A DNA stretch of 64,000 nt from Gorsachius magnificus. Taxonomy: Eukaryota > Chordata > Aves > Pelecaniformes > Ardeidae. Position numbers and translations under genes: made by a program. The notes under the pieces are model-generated. The model was given only the letters and a program-made list of their open reading frames with translations. It ran no database searches and had not been told where the DNA came from. The stretch covers positions 8,597,799 to 8,661,798 of the forward strand of contig CM067091.1 in NCBI GenBank assembly GCA_034008185.1, given 5' to 3'. Positions 1 to 13,431 of the stretch are shown in pieces. Every line of letters begins with the position of its first letter. Position 1 is the stretch's first letter.

Positions 1-3000
1 CATTTATAGAACAGAGGAGCATACCAAGAACTGAAATACATTTATGAAGCTTGTTAACCTCCAGCTCCACTGCCCTGTCCTGGTGACCTATCATCATTGT
101 GCACCCCTGATAACTGTGACTATAAACCTGGGGCATTTCTTCAGTGATCTGACCAGGATTTGCTTTGAAGTCGGATTTCCTATTCCACTGACGGGGATTT
201 CTTTTGGTCTGAATTGAAAAGAAAACAAAAACACAGGAAAATGTCCCAAATCAGGATAAATTAAATACTCCATTTCTGTGTAATCTAGATGTTTGGGCCC
301 TACTGCAATTCTGTGCTTCATCATAAAAGGAAATTCCAGCAACACTGAAGTGGAGTCCTCTGACCTCACTGAAATACTTTGATTGGATCTTTTTATCCAA
401 TGCTGAAGTTTGTCAAAAGTAGCACTTCCCTGGAGGAAAAAATCTGCTGTGATGAATAGGCATTTTCCAAGAGAGAGATACTCCATCCACAAACATTCCC
501 CAACTCTAATAATGGTGTTTCAGAGGATGTTATTATTCTAGCCCAATTTTCCAGGCAGCAGATGTCTGTCACTAGCCTCTAGATAACTTGGATGGATGAT
601 CACGAATGACTCGTGCACAACACGTTTTGAGAAGATCAGATGCTTAGTGAAAGGTCCAAGAGGGCTAGGCCTCCTATCAGGCTCTAACAAGGGGAAAAAA
701 TTCTCTGAAAAAATGGGGGGTGGATGCCAACCATTCAGCAGGTACATTGCCTCCTCTTGCAATCCATAGTCCAACAGTGAATAATCTCACAGTGAATATG
801 ACCTCAGGTGCTGATCTAGGAGCTCTCCCAGTGCAACCTTGATGAAGCCTTCTCCTCTTACTGACAAACTCATCGTGTATGATTTTGGCAAAGGATGGCT
901 CCAGCATTTGTTCACTGACGTCCAGTGCCATTCTCTGTTTCTCCCGATGCCTCATGTTTCCTGTTTAACAGGCTAAGCTCTGATGTGTGGCTCTCTTTTT
1001 GTATGCAATTAAAATCTGGAGCCAAACAACCAATTTCCATTGGCATCGTCATATTTTGCTCTTCCAGAGATGCCTCATCAGAGGATCTCAGAACATTTTG
1101 CAACCATTCATTAATAAACCAGCCACCTGTCTTGGAAGACAGGCAGAATTATCTTTTAACTGCATGTAAGTAAAATCAAGGACACAGACATTAGCTCGTT
1201 TGCTAGAGGTCATAAAAAGTCTTTGTCCTTGCATAACTCTTGTACTTTGCAACTGATATCTTGAGAGAGGGTTTTGGACCATTATGCAGGTGCAGCAGCT
1301 GACAGTCAAACAAACAACAATCCTGTGACACCTAGTCGGTCTTATGACATTTCTTACTACTGGTTTGCCATCTCATACCTTGGGGAGAGCATTAGGTCTT
1401 TGATGAGATGGTCTCAGTGTCCATCAGACCTGCTATAACCCCCGTAAGCTCCCCTTGAGCCTCAGGAGCAAAAAGGGTGAGTGTCCCCAGCAGATGCTGT
1501 TGATGGGGATGGAGGGAGCCAGGTACTGAGCCCTGTGGTGCACCCATAGACTGTGGGATGGCTTTGATCCCCGAGGGCTTGACAGTGGCTTGAAGAAGCA
1601 CATATTTAGCTGTGCTAAGAGTCTGCTGCTTCCTTCCTCCACTCAGATGTCTGCTTTGAATATAACACCAAATAATGCTCGTAAATATCAGGGGATAATT
1701 AGAGTTTCCTTTCTCTTCCAAGTTTGAGAGCTGCAGGGAAGGCGATCCTTTCAAGCTGCTCTGTCTCTACCTTTCCCCTGAGAGGGCTCCTGCACTGGTC
1801 ATTGGTGCATCTTACTGAGGCACCACTGGGCTTGACAGCCAGTTCGCTTCAGTAATTCATCTCAAATATTCCTAGTGCTGCTTTAGATTGATGATGTTTT
1901 CCCCTTTCCTTTCTCTTTATATTGTCACTTAACTGCTCCGACTTATAAAGCTGTTAATCTTTCACACACATGCTTACGTTAAGCAGCTTAAGAGCACTGC
2001 AAACACTTTATCCTCATAAAGATTGAACTGCCCTGATATGAAACTTGTAGCTCTGGAATAGAACAAAATTTACGTACGCAAATAAAAGCTGAAGGTCAGG
2101 GACAGACAGAGAGACTGTAAATATTTCTGGGCCCGTATTTCAGAGAATTTGAAAAGAGGAGACAGGGGCTGATCGGCTGCAAGCTGCCTCTGTGCCCTGA
2201 GTCAGCAGGAGCTGAGAGGAGAGGGAAGAAGGTGCAAGGAGGATGGGCCGTGCCACAAGGCTGCATGGCCCAGACGGGTGACCTCTAGACTCCCGCTGAC
2301 TCATCCCATCCCAACCTGGCAAGACCATGCTCTGGGAGAGTCAGCGTTAGAGAGGCTCAGGAAAAGCCCTGAAGTTTTTTCTCCCTGGGATGAAAACTAA
2401 ATGTAATCTTTCCTGATAAAGGCTGCAAGGTGAAACCCTGGGGTGAGCAAGATGCTTGACTGAGCAATTGGCTATCTCCGTGCAAGCACCATGGTGGGCA
2501 ACAGACAGAGCAAGACGCTGCATCATATGTCCACCCCCGGGGGTGTGGATCCTCACTCTGGCTAAAAGGAAAGAAGGAGGTGTGGCTATGGCTGGAGGAG
2601 GCTGTGTTGGAGGTGGACAGTGCTGGGAAGTGATGTTTAGGGTATGGCCATACTTGGTCATATCTTCTCCTGAGGACATCCCCCATCCATTTGCTTTGGC
2701 CAGTGACCCTGCACCCATACAGCAACCCTACATGCACAGGCACCTCCTGCACCAGGTGAGTCTCCATGGCTCTGGTCTGTCAGTGCCGTCAGGATGTGTG
2801 CTGGGAGCCCAGGCTGCTCTGCGTACGCTGGACTCCGGGTCATCAGCTTGCACCTTTGGAAAGTTTTATCTGACGTGCTACCAAGGTATCCAGAGACCAT
2901 CAGAGGCAGGACTGGCAGAAGGCTTTCCAAAGCTTTGCTCCCAAGCTGCTTGGATTCATCAAGGCTTTGCAAGTGCCAAAGGAGGCTCAGTGAGACCAAT

Positions 3001-4974
3001 TTCAGGATCAGTGGGAGAAGGATGTAGCATTTCCCAGGATGAAATTATGGGACATTTGAAAAGCAAACACTAAACTGTGTCATAGGAAGGATTTATGGCT
3101 GAGGTGGGACCATACACCCCACAGCACAAATCAGATTTATTCCTAAAATGCTTTGCTAAAGGTCCCACTTATCTATCAGAAGACCTGGTGCATTTGTTGG
3201 GATTTTCTAGTGGTCTTCTGCAGAAGAGCTGTGTTTCCTGGAGCAGAGGAGGTGACCAGGACAGGCAGCTGCTTCTAGTTCCATTTCAAATGACGCAAGT
3301 GAAGTCAAGACAGATTTCTTTCTTCTCTATTTTTGAAATGGAGCTAATCCCATCTTTGAAGGCAAGAGGGGCAGCTCTGAAATGACCCTGGCTGAATGGC
3401 TGGTGGTGTCTGGCTGTAGCTGCATGGGGTTTGTGCCCTCTGTTCCCTGTTATATTGCTCAAGAGAAGCAGCACAAAATCCAGGCAGTCCTTGGGGATGC
3501 AAGGAGTAGTGATAGGCTTGGCCTGACCTTGGTGCAGGACTTAATCCATTACAGTGGCTGTGCACAGTACAAGTGCAGATCAGGATGCCTTTGTGTTAAG
3601 TGCTGCAGAAGCAGGTCTGCTGTTAGCTGATCCTGCTGCTCCTCAGGCAAATCCTGGGCAGCAGGGTGAAAGGCTCCAAGACACCCCTTACGGTTGTGAA
3701 GAATTGCCTGTAGGCACTGTGACCCAGGTGCTCTGAGAAGTGATTTGTCTGTGCTGGGCTGGTGTGCTGCAGTCAATTCATCACATCAGGTCCTCACCAC
3801 AATACCCCAAAGCCCATGGTCTTTTGGGCCATGGGAGATGCTGCACCCTCTGAGTTATTCTGGTTGTGGGGTCTGTCTGCACTGCGAGTTCAGTCCTCGT
3901 GATATTTGCTTCCCAATTCCAGCTCTGTAGAGCTGAAGAGGAATAGCATAACGACCAGCTCTGAGCAGGCCACTCTTCCCAGTGAAGGATTTGGGACCCG
4001 GGTGGCTTCAGCAGGGCTGGGATTCTGGCATAACCTAGCTTGTGCAAGGCTGTAAGAGTGCTATATGGCCAAATGTGTGGACCTCCTGATACCTTTCCTT
4101 GATGTGCAGCTCTCCTGCCTATAGACACTTGGCCCCATTCCTCTGTGTGCAAAATACACAGGGAGCTCTGGTGTAAATAGGAACTAGGCCAAAACATCAC
4201 GCTTTTCCTCTCCATTACTTTTTACTGGTTCTCTCTGAACTTCTCTGATTTCTCTCTCCTCTTTTCCCTTCCTACATGGGGAAAGAAATGACTGTGAAAC
4301 CCACTTGCCTTGAGAGCTGCAGTGAAAGAGTTAACCTTTCCCAGGGCTTGTGGCAGGGATGCAATTTATAATTGTGTTTTCCAAGAGAGCTATAAACTTG
4401 TCTCCTATCAGTTTTCTGGCTGAGGCGGAAAGTCATCAAGAGTTGCATCAGGGATGAGGTATAATTCAACCAATTATAACTGGCAGGTTATGCTGCACTT
4501 GTAAAGTATGGATTTTAAAGCCTGCAATTGCTGATAAACAGTATTGCAGGCAGAGCAGAGCAAAATCTATTCGCAGTGAAAAGGCGAATTGTATCATTTA
4601 ACCCTTTCCTCCCAGGGGACTGTTGCGTTGCTGCCAGTGATGCTCGTGCACCGCTCTGCAGCAGGCATCACGGGGAGGGGGCACATGTAGCTGTGCAGGG
4701 GTTACGGCTGTGCGCAGCAGCGGAGGGGTTGCTCAGGCAGCAGTGCTGGGGAGGCAGAGATGTTTGTCTGGGGCTGGAGTGCGTGGAGCCACAGCAGGCT
4801 GTGAGTCAATGGGCTGGGAAAGCCCATCTGCAAAGGAGGTGATTTCCCGCCTCACGTGTCTGCAGGGCAGGGATGTTCAGCCTAAAACGTTCAGCTCAGG
4901 GACGCTGCCAGGTCATGCAGCACAGAGTAGCCCTCGGGATGTGTGTGCCCTCTCCCTCCGTCTGTAAATTCTCT

Positions 4975-5090
4975 GCCTTTTTATACTCCGTTTAGACCCG
5001 AAAGGGTAATTTTTAGCAGAATTAATTGTAATCTCGCTATTAGATAATTGTCCTTTAGTCTGAGTGCAGCTGCTTTTGAATTACACGGTT
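4975..5090. promoter_or_regulatory. A/T-rich block, possible conserved non-coding element
   Basis: The block contains several homeodomain-type TAAT/ATTA cores close together (for example around 5010-5050), next to an E-box-like CAGCTG near 5069. Its flanks are GC-richer and lack such clustering. This is the usual look of a vertebrate developmental enhancer, but composition alone is weak evidence and no conservation could be tested. Confidence 0.25.
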
Positions 5091-5578
5091 ACATCACTGG
5101 AGAGCGGGGAGGGATGGCTTTGAGAGAGAAGCAGCCTCCTGCAGTGGGAAGGTGTCTAACTTGAGTCAAACTTCAATAAACACCGGGAGGGAGAGGAAAG
5201 GTTGCCTGGGCTGCAAAATAATTCCCTTCTCCTGCTGCTGCAGATGGCCCCCTCACTGCTCCCAGACCTCCAAGACCCCTTTTTGGCCACAGCTAATTGA
5301 AGCTCCTCAGAGCCACCACAGTCAAACCACGACAGGAGGCGGGAGGAAGAAGAGGAAGAAGCAGCTCAGCTGGGTACCAAACACAATGAACTGTGCAAAC
5401 ATGAGTGGTATTAATTCCCCTTGTGAAGGAAGGGGATTTTAAGCAGAGCTGAGCAGATGCACCTCCCATTAACTCCAGTCCCAGCTGCATGTCCTCAACA
5501 GCCCTGGGAAATCATTTCTCTTTCCCAACCCACCGTGCAGCTTCGTGCCCGGAGCTGGAGGGACATTTTGGGAGCAGG

Positions 5579-5593
5579 GCCACTAGAGGGCAT
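5579..5593 (+). promoter_or_regulatory. CTCF-like binding site
   Basis: The bases GCCACTAGAGGGCA match the core of the vertebrate CTCF consensus (CCASYAGRKGGCR). A partial match, CCACTAGAGGGAA, occurs near 13117. Single motifs of this length occur by chance, so occupancy is unknown. Confidence 0.35.
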
Positions 5594-6369
5594 TCTGGGA
5601 TTCCCACAAATCCAGGCTGGCAAAGGCAGTGTCTTGCTCTCTTCAAGGGTTTCTGAAGCTCCCTCCAGATCTGCCATTGCAGTCAACCCGCTCAGATGCT
5701 TGGGAAAGAGGAAGGGATCTGGCCCTTCTGTAATCTCCAGGCTGCAGTGAGTTAGGGCCATTTCACTGCATGTTCTTGCAAATAGCTGAACGTTGTGGGC
5801 ATTTTTGTGACTGGCATGGGCTGTAGGCAATTTGCTTCCATCTTCCGTTACATGAAAAAAACTATACACCACAGACACTCGGTAATTTCTGGCCTGATGG
5901 TCCTGGAAGAGATAGCTAGGACAGCAAGTGGTGGGCTTGCATCCACTGCCTGTGAGGGAAGCAGGACAGGAAGGAGGGATCTGCCCATGCTGTATCTGCC
6001 CATTTGGAGGAGGTGCAAACACCACGAAGACAAGCGTGGATGACGTGCTCTTTGCACTCTCATTTTCCCCAGGCTGGAGGCAGGGAGTCTTTTTGCCATC
6101 TTCTTTCTGTGGAAAGCTGTCTCCATTTTTGTGCTTATTCCATTTTATATCTCTTGGCTTGCTGGCCAGTGAGCAAAGGAGGGACATTATGCTCTTCCCT
6201 TCCAGCAGCAGTCCTTGTTCTGGCTGGTGGATGGTACCTCAGCCAGGTCCCGCTTCTGGTGCACCTCTGTGGGAAGGCAGTGGGTTAATTCCAGGCCAGA
6301 TAGCCATGATAAATGTAGCGACCAGTGCAGGAGGCATGCTACTGATATCCCTGAGAGATGTTCCCTTAA

Positions 6370-6790
6370 CATTTAAGACTCTCAGTGATGGAAATTCCAC
6401 ATCTTCCTCAAGTAGTCAATACCAGTGCTTCCTTATCCATCCTGCTAGATGGCCTTTCCAGGTGCTACTGTGATTCTCTCTTGTGCAGCTTAAGTTCATT
6501 TCTTCCCACATTATCCACCCCAGCAGGGAGAACACATTATTCTTTTTTTTCTGTAGCAATCTTTAAATCCTTGCAGAGTGATACTGGGCTTTCCTTTCTC
6601 TAAGCTGAACATGCCACTTCTTCCTATCTTTCTCTGGAGGATATGTTTCCAGGCCTCTGATCATTCCTGTTGCTGTCCTCTGGGTGCTTTCCAACCGCTT
6701 CCCATCTTACTTGAAGTAGAGGTCCTGAGCCTCAGTGGAGGTGCCTGCAGACAATGTCTGCACATCTCATTACGCTGCTCATCTTCTTGC
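6370..6790 (-). mobile_element. Ancient CR1-type LINE remnant, 3' part
   Basis: The order of blocks matches the antisense strand of an old amniote CR1 3' coding end. A fragment resembling 'ggaaattccacatcttcc' comes first. It is followed by a block like CR1 'gcttaagttcatttctt' (6488-6505), an 'aagctgaacatgcc' block (6602-6615), 'ctctgatcattcctgttgctgtcctctgg' in pieces (6655-6683) and a 'ctttccaacc' block (6687-6696). In intact CR1 these encode the segment after the reverse transcriptase. The copy is far more diverged than those at 19165 and 24711, has no octamer tail and contains no usable frame. Boundaries are approximate. Another old LINE of the CR1/L3 group is possible. Confidence 0.65.
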
Positions 6791-7415
6791 CAGCAAGCTG
6801 GTCACCCCAATCAAGCCAGGTCTTTTGCTGAAGAACTGCTACCAGACCATTGTTTTCCACCCCAGACCTTTCTTGTCAGTTCCTGCCTCATTTCACATTT
6901 GTCCTTCTTCAACAGGGACAAAACGGCTTTGTTCCTGCATCCCTCCAGGTTTCTCACTGGTGAGGACCCTGGCAAGGGGGGGGCCAGTGGAACTGGTGGC
7001 GCAACCTTCTGCTCCACCAGGAAGGGCTGAGAACACAGAATTTTTTGTCTTGGCCCAAATAAATGTGAAACAGTCAGACACAAATGGTACAAAAGCAGTG
7101 TCTGTGTAACCATGGGTGTTCTCAGCTGTGCTAATGCTGTGAAATGATATCTGCTATTGTGAGCTTAGAAGAAAGGTCTGGGTGGCTGAATAAATAGAAA
7201 TAACATAAAATGGTGCTGCGAGTCCTTTTCAGTTAATAATCCCAAGTATCCAAGATTAGGCATTTCCCATAAAACCTTCATGTTTTCAGTCATTTTATGA
7301 AATGACAATATAACTATAACAACATGACAATGGCTTTATAATAGGACAATAGCATACACATCTTACACATGAGCAAGAGCTATTTTTTGCCAGTAAAGTT
7401 GCAGTGAATTGATCC

Positions 7416-7447
7416 ATAAAAAAAAAAAAATAAAATAAAAAAAATAG
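7416..7447 (+). repeat. A-rich low-complexity run
   Basis: A run of 13 or more A is followed by TAAAATAAAA-type units. No processed transcript or SINE body is recognisable upstream, so it is treated as a simple repeat and not as a retrotransposed tail. Confidence 0.8.
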
Positions 7448-8462
7448 ATACAAGCAGGGTTGTTTTCCTGAAGACTTTCTTAAGTCAAAAGCAAATGGCT
7501 GGGTTCAGCAAGAAAGTCCCTGGAGGGTATTCTGAGTGTGGGTTACCCAAACCTTCATTGGTGCCTCCTGGCATCAAAATCTTTGAAACAATGAGGTACA
7601 TAGAGGATTTGATAGTGTCTATCCATGTTTTCAGTGAGGTTTAGGAATCCCAGCTAAGTCCTTTGTCTTAGAAATGTGCTAGACTGGAAAAGTATGAGGA
7701 GTCTCAAAGTTCCTCCATCCCACCTGAGCCTGAGTGAAACCTTGCGCCGTGTGGGTCTGATGCAAGAGCCGGTCCTGCAGCCTCCGGGCTGCTTTGGGGA
7801 CAGTGGCTGGCAGAGTTTCATGTGGAGTGAAGCAGCTGCGTATCTGCTCTTGCTCACACAGCCTGTATTTGGTTTTGTATTTATGACTGGCAATAGCATC
7901 TTGGCTCTTTCCTTTTTCAGATACAGAAGAAATACTGAGGTTCCCAAAATATCTTTTTATTGGCCAATGACAATAATTTGTGGGCACTGCATTGTTTCTA
8001 AAGGATCAAAATACCTAAGGCAGCAGCCATTTCATTTAAGAACCGAATTACCTGAGCACAGCTAGAGGTGGAAATCCCACCTCACAGAAGAATTCAGTCT
8101 GGGTGTAGAGAATATATTAGTCTTTGTCTGAGGTGAAAAATTAAACTTCTGGTGCTTTTTGTGAACTGGGAAGAACAGCAAAGGCAGGAAACCCGAGAGG
8201 AGATCTTTGGGAAGAGGATGCCTTCTGGTTGGCATGGTTCTGTTCATCTTTCCTGGCCAAAAAGGACATTGCCAGGAGCCCTCCCAGAGCAAGGCGAGGG
8301 TGAGAGCACCAGTCTTTGCTCATATCCTCTCTTCTCTCCCAGGTACAATGGAGGAGGCACACCATCAGGAGATGGAGCTCTGGGGTTCTTCACACCATGG
8401 ACCCTCCTCAGAAATTATGTCAGGAACAACAAGTGTCCTCATAAACCATAAGCATCACCTCA

Positions 8463-8476
8463 GTTTCCATAGTGAC
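8463..8476 (+). promoter_or_regulatory. RFX X-box-like motif
   Basis: GTTTCCATAGTGAC resembles the paired-half-site X-box (GTTNCCATGGNNAC) bound by RFX factors, with one imperfect half. It is weaker than the site at 23572. Confidence 0.2.
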
Positions 8477-9570
8477 ATGGATGATCAGGCCCTGGTTTTC
8501 TCATTGCATGGAAGTTTTCTTTATAACATGGGGTGGGACCTCCCTCTGTGAGCTTGTACCATGAAATGTTTTCACAGGACTCAACTGGAGGCCCAGGCTG
8601 CTTCTGGAGCCACTGGATAGTTACACTGGCAGTAATTTTATGGCTGATGTTCGTGACACAAGGTGGAGGAGCCAATGGACTCCCTGAGGGACTCGGCCAT
8701 ACTGAGCTCTGTTAGTGGGAAGCACTTCTCTGGTCGAGGAGCTAAAAGCTGCTCCAGGCTGAAAGGGGAGCAACACGTGGTTGGGGGATAGCACTGTAGA
8801 TGCATTCTGTCCACAGGCAGGAATTTGACTGCTCCCATGTTCCCAAACGCTCTCAGTTATTTACAGTGTGAACTGCAGGGTGCAAGTCCAGCAGATGCAA
8901 ATTTCCTTGGCCCCTGTCAAGTGATTGCATTAAGTGCTGCTCACACAAGCGACTCCAGTAGGGTCCTGACCCAGCTCTGACCTCTACCGTCTGGACCAGT
9001 AATCACCAGCTCATTAGACACACAGATCAGATGCTTCCAGATTTGACACCAGACGAACCGCGTGCTGAGCCAGACACTTTGAAAAGCTTTGCCGGTGTCA
9101 CAGGGATGTTCAGGCTGCTATGAGCACTGGGTACCACTGAGCCCTCTTTAACACTGACACCAGGATGTCAGAGCACTGTCTCTGACATCGCAGGAGCTGC
9201 ACTGGTGCAGGGGGTATGTGGGAGAGGTGATCCAGGGCTGGTGTGTCACCTCCTGCCTGTCCGTTTCAGGACACACTTGCAGTTATCCTGGCGGGGTTTG
9301 AACACCAAGCTTTGCAGCTGTTCTGTGTTTCTAGGGCAGAACATGCCCTGACAGGGACTCCTGACTATCACTCACATCAGTGAAGAGTCAGTGGCCCATA
9401 AGTCACATGGGAGGTCAGAGTCTCCATAGTAGTTTGGACTGAAGAACTGGGCAACAAGTTGCCAGTCTTACATTCCTGCAAAGCCTTCACATGCCAGACC
9501 CACCTCTGTCCTCTTCCAGGCTGACCTGGAAGCATCTGTCTCAATCAGCTGCAGCTGAGCTGTCCCCAGG

Positions 9571-9820
9571 TCATAGAATCATCGTTTATGTTGGAAAAGA
9601 CCTTTAAGATCGTCAAGTCCAACCGTTACCCTAAGCCTGCCATCCCACCACTAAACCATGGCCCTAAACACTTCATCTGCCTGGCTTTGAAATACCTCCA
9701 GGGATGGGGTCCACCTCCCTGGGCAGCCCATTCCAGAGCCTGACAACCCTTTCTGTGAAGAAATTTTTCCTAATGTCCAACCTAAACCTGCCCTGTCAGA
9801 ACTTAAGACCATTATGCAGC
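9571..9820 (-). mobile_element. CR1 LINE fragment, 3' end
   Basis: The left edge reads TCATAGAATCAT, the inverted CR1 3' terminus, so the element runs on the minus strand. The next 250 bases follow the CR1 3' end: a 'gtccaaccgttaccct' block, the 'catggccctaaacacttcatctg' region, a 'ccattccagagcctgacaaccc' block and 'gaagaaatttttcctaatgtcc' (9758-9779). Similarity fades after about 9815, so the copy is strongly 5'-truncated or rearranged. Its 3' end resembles that of the plus-strand copy ending at 60100, which suggests the same older subfamily. Confidence 0.9.
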
Positions 9821-12800
9821 CTGGGCTCTGGTTTCCCCTTTTTGAAACAGTCTCTAGGGAGCACACTTGCTGCCAAAGTAACTCTGGTTTCTCTTCTTTG
9901 TATGACATGAAGTGAAATGTGAGTGAAACTCATTTTGACCTCAGCCTCAGCTTGTGTTGGCCTCGCTCTGCCACCACAGCCTACACCATGGTGTGGTGGT
10001 CCGTGGAAGGAAAGGATGCATTTGTATCCTTCAAAAATAAATTACCAGCTGAGTAAATTAGCATGCTTAGAGCTGGTTACCACTTAGAGAAGGACCATTC
10101 ATACTTGGCTGACTGAAGTCTTGACTGTCAGGTAACATGAAAACCACTTGTCACGGTGGAAAGAAAGAGCTCTTCCACTGGCCAGCTGGACCTCTCTCGA
10201 TGTGCAGGGTGGGATTCACATGCTGGGATCATACAGGAAAACAAATTAAGACTCAGGTCTTCTGGTTCCTCATTGTTCGAGCACCTGTGAGCCAGCAGCA
10301 GGCTAAGTTCAGTTCCTCCATGGTGAAGTGAAAGTAAGGCAAAAGAAAGTGCTAAAGTGAGGTTACAGAGGCAAGAACGGAAGGACATATCTAAGTCCAC
10401 TGAGAGTCAGGAAAGCAATTTGAAGGCCAAGAGGTTGCAAACCTGAAGGCAGGGCAGAGAAGATCAGCGTAAGTGTATGGTGGGGCATGAATGGAATGGC
10501 CTTCACCGGTGAGGAGTGAGCCAAGCAGTGTGGCATCAGGTCTGGTGGGTCAGGCACAGCTGTGCGCTCCGAGGAGCAGATTACACGGCAACATCTGTTG
10601 ATGTGACAGGCATCAGAGGAGACTATCCATCCGAAGGAGGGCTTGGATGAGGCATGCCATCCCATTAACATCTGTTAGGCTGGAATGCGATCAAGGGGAA
10701 TGCTCCTGCTGCAGAAGGTATCGGAGGACAGGGTAAGCACTAAGTAATGGTCTGACTGACAATCCTAGCCAACATGCAGCCATGCAGCGGTGACAGAGCT
10801 GATGCTTTAGGGTTTGTACAGGGTCAGACCATCACTCTCTGTGTCCTGTTTCTTCCTGCTGTGGGAGTGTTACCGTAGCCACGCTTCCTGTCCTGGCCGT
10901 CCTGGAGTTGCTTTTGGCAGCTGCTACAGGTACATCTGAGACATGCACACGCACTACTGCCCTCTGCAAACATTACCACTGTTTTCTTTAGGGCTTTGGT
11001 TGATATTTATTCTTACTTTTCTCATTCTTTTAGATAAAAATCCATCAGGCTTTTGAACACAGTTGCTTCTCATGGTGGGGAAATTAATGGTACCCAACAC
11101 ACATCACTAAACCGTGTTGATTTGCATTGTGGATGTAAATATAGGTGCACAACTATAATATGGAGGTTTCTTCCTACAGAGACAGCAAGTCAAGGCTGGA
11201 GATAGTGCAATGTACTTTGTCATCCTGCAGGTTCGTAAGCAGAGACCAGATATCGAAAACTTCCATAAACATCCAAGCATTTTTGTTCCAGCTAAAAATG
11301 CCAACACCAAGTGGTGGCTGCAAGTCCTGCCCGGGGGTCTGCCCTGCTCCTCCTCTGGCAAGCTTCCTCATTCAGGGCTCTGAGGTCAACAAAGTTGGCA
11401 AGAGTCTTTTGGCTGACTTCTGTGGGTCTGTTGGTTTGCAATGGGTGTTGATGCTCTGAGTGTGCTTTATTGCCTTGATGTAAGGTCAGTTCAATATCTC
11501 TCATGTGCTGGCTGGGCCACTGCCAAAAAGTAATGTAGCAAGACAAGGACAATGCTGAGATGAAGAGAAGTGGATGAGCTCAGTGCTCTCAATGTTAATT
11601 ATCAGGCGTGATTGGCCTTGCTAAAAACTTCCCAGGCCTAGAGCAACATTTTCTCACTTGCTTTTTATCATGATGGTGATGGAGAAATGAATGGTATCTA
11701 CCAGGGCCACACTCCCCAGAGGGATGTAAGTGCACAAGATAACTTCCGTACTAAAATTATCTTGTGACGTTCCCAGGAGTTTAGGATGTGTGGCCCCTTT
11801 TATTTGACCTTATCTCTGCTCCTGTGCAAAGTGAGATCTGCAAGAGCCAAGTGGCACAGGAGCAGCCACCAGTTGCCTCAACCTGGCTGTGTAGCTGGGC
11901 TGGACTGAACAGCACCTGTGGGGCTAAAGAAGAGCTGTGTGTGCCAGAAACTGGGACTTCTCCCATTTTGCCTGGATTGCTTCACTTTATTGAGACAACC
12001 CAGTAAGAGATCCACTGGCCTGTTGCAAGGGAAAGTCAGAAATTTCCTGGCACCTGCCCCATGCACATGTTAAGCACATGCTGTGACACCAAACCCGACC
12101 TGGTCCTCCCTGGCTGTACACACAGGAGCTGCCAGGCTGTTTTCCTTGCACTGCACCTGCAGGAATGGGATCCACTTCCTCCATGGAAGCGGCTGATCAG
12201 ATCATACTATTGGCGTGGGACAACAAAGTCATCAGTCTGACAGAGACATGATTTCCTTTCTCTTTCTTATTCCAGGAAGCCCAGTGATGTGCTTTTTTGG
12301 GGCAGCAGTCTGTCCTGTTCTTGTTTTATCCCTTTTTACCTCTGAAGCTGGATATGTCCCTCCACAGTGGGGCCCATTCCATGTATCTTCAGTGCCTCCT
12401 GGCAATGAAGCTGACAGCCTGAATAGCTCTCTAGAACATAGTGAGGTTTCTTTAGGTCAGTACCTACTGTGCCAGCAAAGCCCTGAGCTCACCATCCCAG
12501 ACAGTACATAATAGTAACACTCTTAACTTTCAAAAGCTGAACTTGCTTAGTCAAGGCTTGGGCTTGAGAGAATTGACTCAACCGGGCAATCCTTAGGCAG
12601 GAAAACAGGAACCTTCCTGGGTCAGCCTCCAAGCAGAAGACAGCATTTGGGGACCCAGTAGAGAAATTAAGCTGAGTCAGCATTCTGGAAAAGGCTGCAA
12701 CATTTTTTTCAGGGGAACAAGGAGGAAAAATATCCCCTGAGAGATGAAACATTTTAAACACCAAACCTCAGGATTTTGTTCTGAAGCAAGGTCTACGGCA

Positions 12801-13431
12801 CCCTGCTAATAGACAAGGACCTTCAAACACCCCAGAGGCATGAAACCCCTGCAAGGTGATGGAAGACCCACTCACAGATCATGTTTTTTCACAGCTCCAG
12901 TGTTCATATCTGAGGACTAGCAGCGAGCCGTGCTGTCCTTCCCCATGCAGCCATGCTATGACCTATCCTCAAGGCCAGCCTACTCCAGAGTATCTCTGCT
13001 CACATGGCAGCACTGCCCAGAGTACGGGGGACACGGGTGGGACAGGGAGATGGTCGTGGTGTGCAGTGGGATCAAGAGGTGTTGGAGACAGCAGTGATTC
13101 TGGAGGGGGATCTGGGACCACTAGAGGGAAGCATGAAGCTGCTCACACTAATGGCTTCGGAGGATGGAGATGGAGAGCCCGAGAACTGGCAACAAAAGAA
13201 AAGGAGCTGCAGGTATGGAGACAGAAAGAGTAATCTCCTAGGGTGCTGGTGCTGTGCGAGCTACCTCCTGTATGTCCCGGGCAGGTTCAGCTGAGCCGGC
13301 AGGAGTGCAAATGCAATTAGCTATCTCGGAACAGTCCAAGTCCTTCTTGATTCCCCAGACAGAGACACTGGGATCTCACCATCCCCTGTACGGCCTGGAG
13401 GCTCCCTGGGAGTAGCGATGTGTCTCTCTGC

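Larger units (their letters stand above)
1..6369. other. Non-coding stretch, no gene recognised
   Basis: No gene is supported here. The longest open frames are 94-492 minus (132 codons), 2456-3073 plus (205 codons) and 5495-6187 minus (230 codons). None shows a domain, signal peptide or repeat that I recognise, and each is overlapped by other frames of similar length, as expected by chance in moderately GC-rich DNA. Two A/T-rich blocks, about 1860-2100 and 4975-5090, differ in texture from their surroundings and could be conserved regulatory DNA. A CTCF-like site is listed separately. Confidence 0.6.
6791..9570. other. Non-coding stretch, no gene recognised
   Basis: Nothing gene-like was found. 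It contains an A-rich low-complexity run at 7416-7447 and an X-box-like motif at 8463-8476. Frames such as 7676-8065 plus and 8207-8551 plus have no recognisable domain. Confidence 0.6.

Noticed and set aside
2456..3073. Plus-strand open frame of 205 codons
   Set aside because: Overlapped by several minus-strand frames of over 100 codons and shows no domain.
4100..4180. Resemblance to the 'ggccaaattctgctctcatttacac' type amniote repeat
   Set aside because: Only a few words match and the palindromic second half is absent.
5495..6187. Long minus-strand open frame (230 codons)
   Set aside because: No domain, no signal peptide, no splice context, and long overlapping frames on the other strand. 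Length alone is within what 64 kb of GC-moderate DNA can give.
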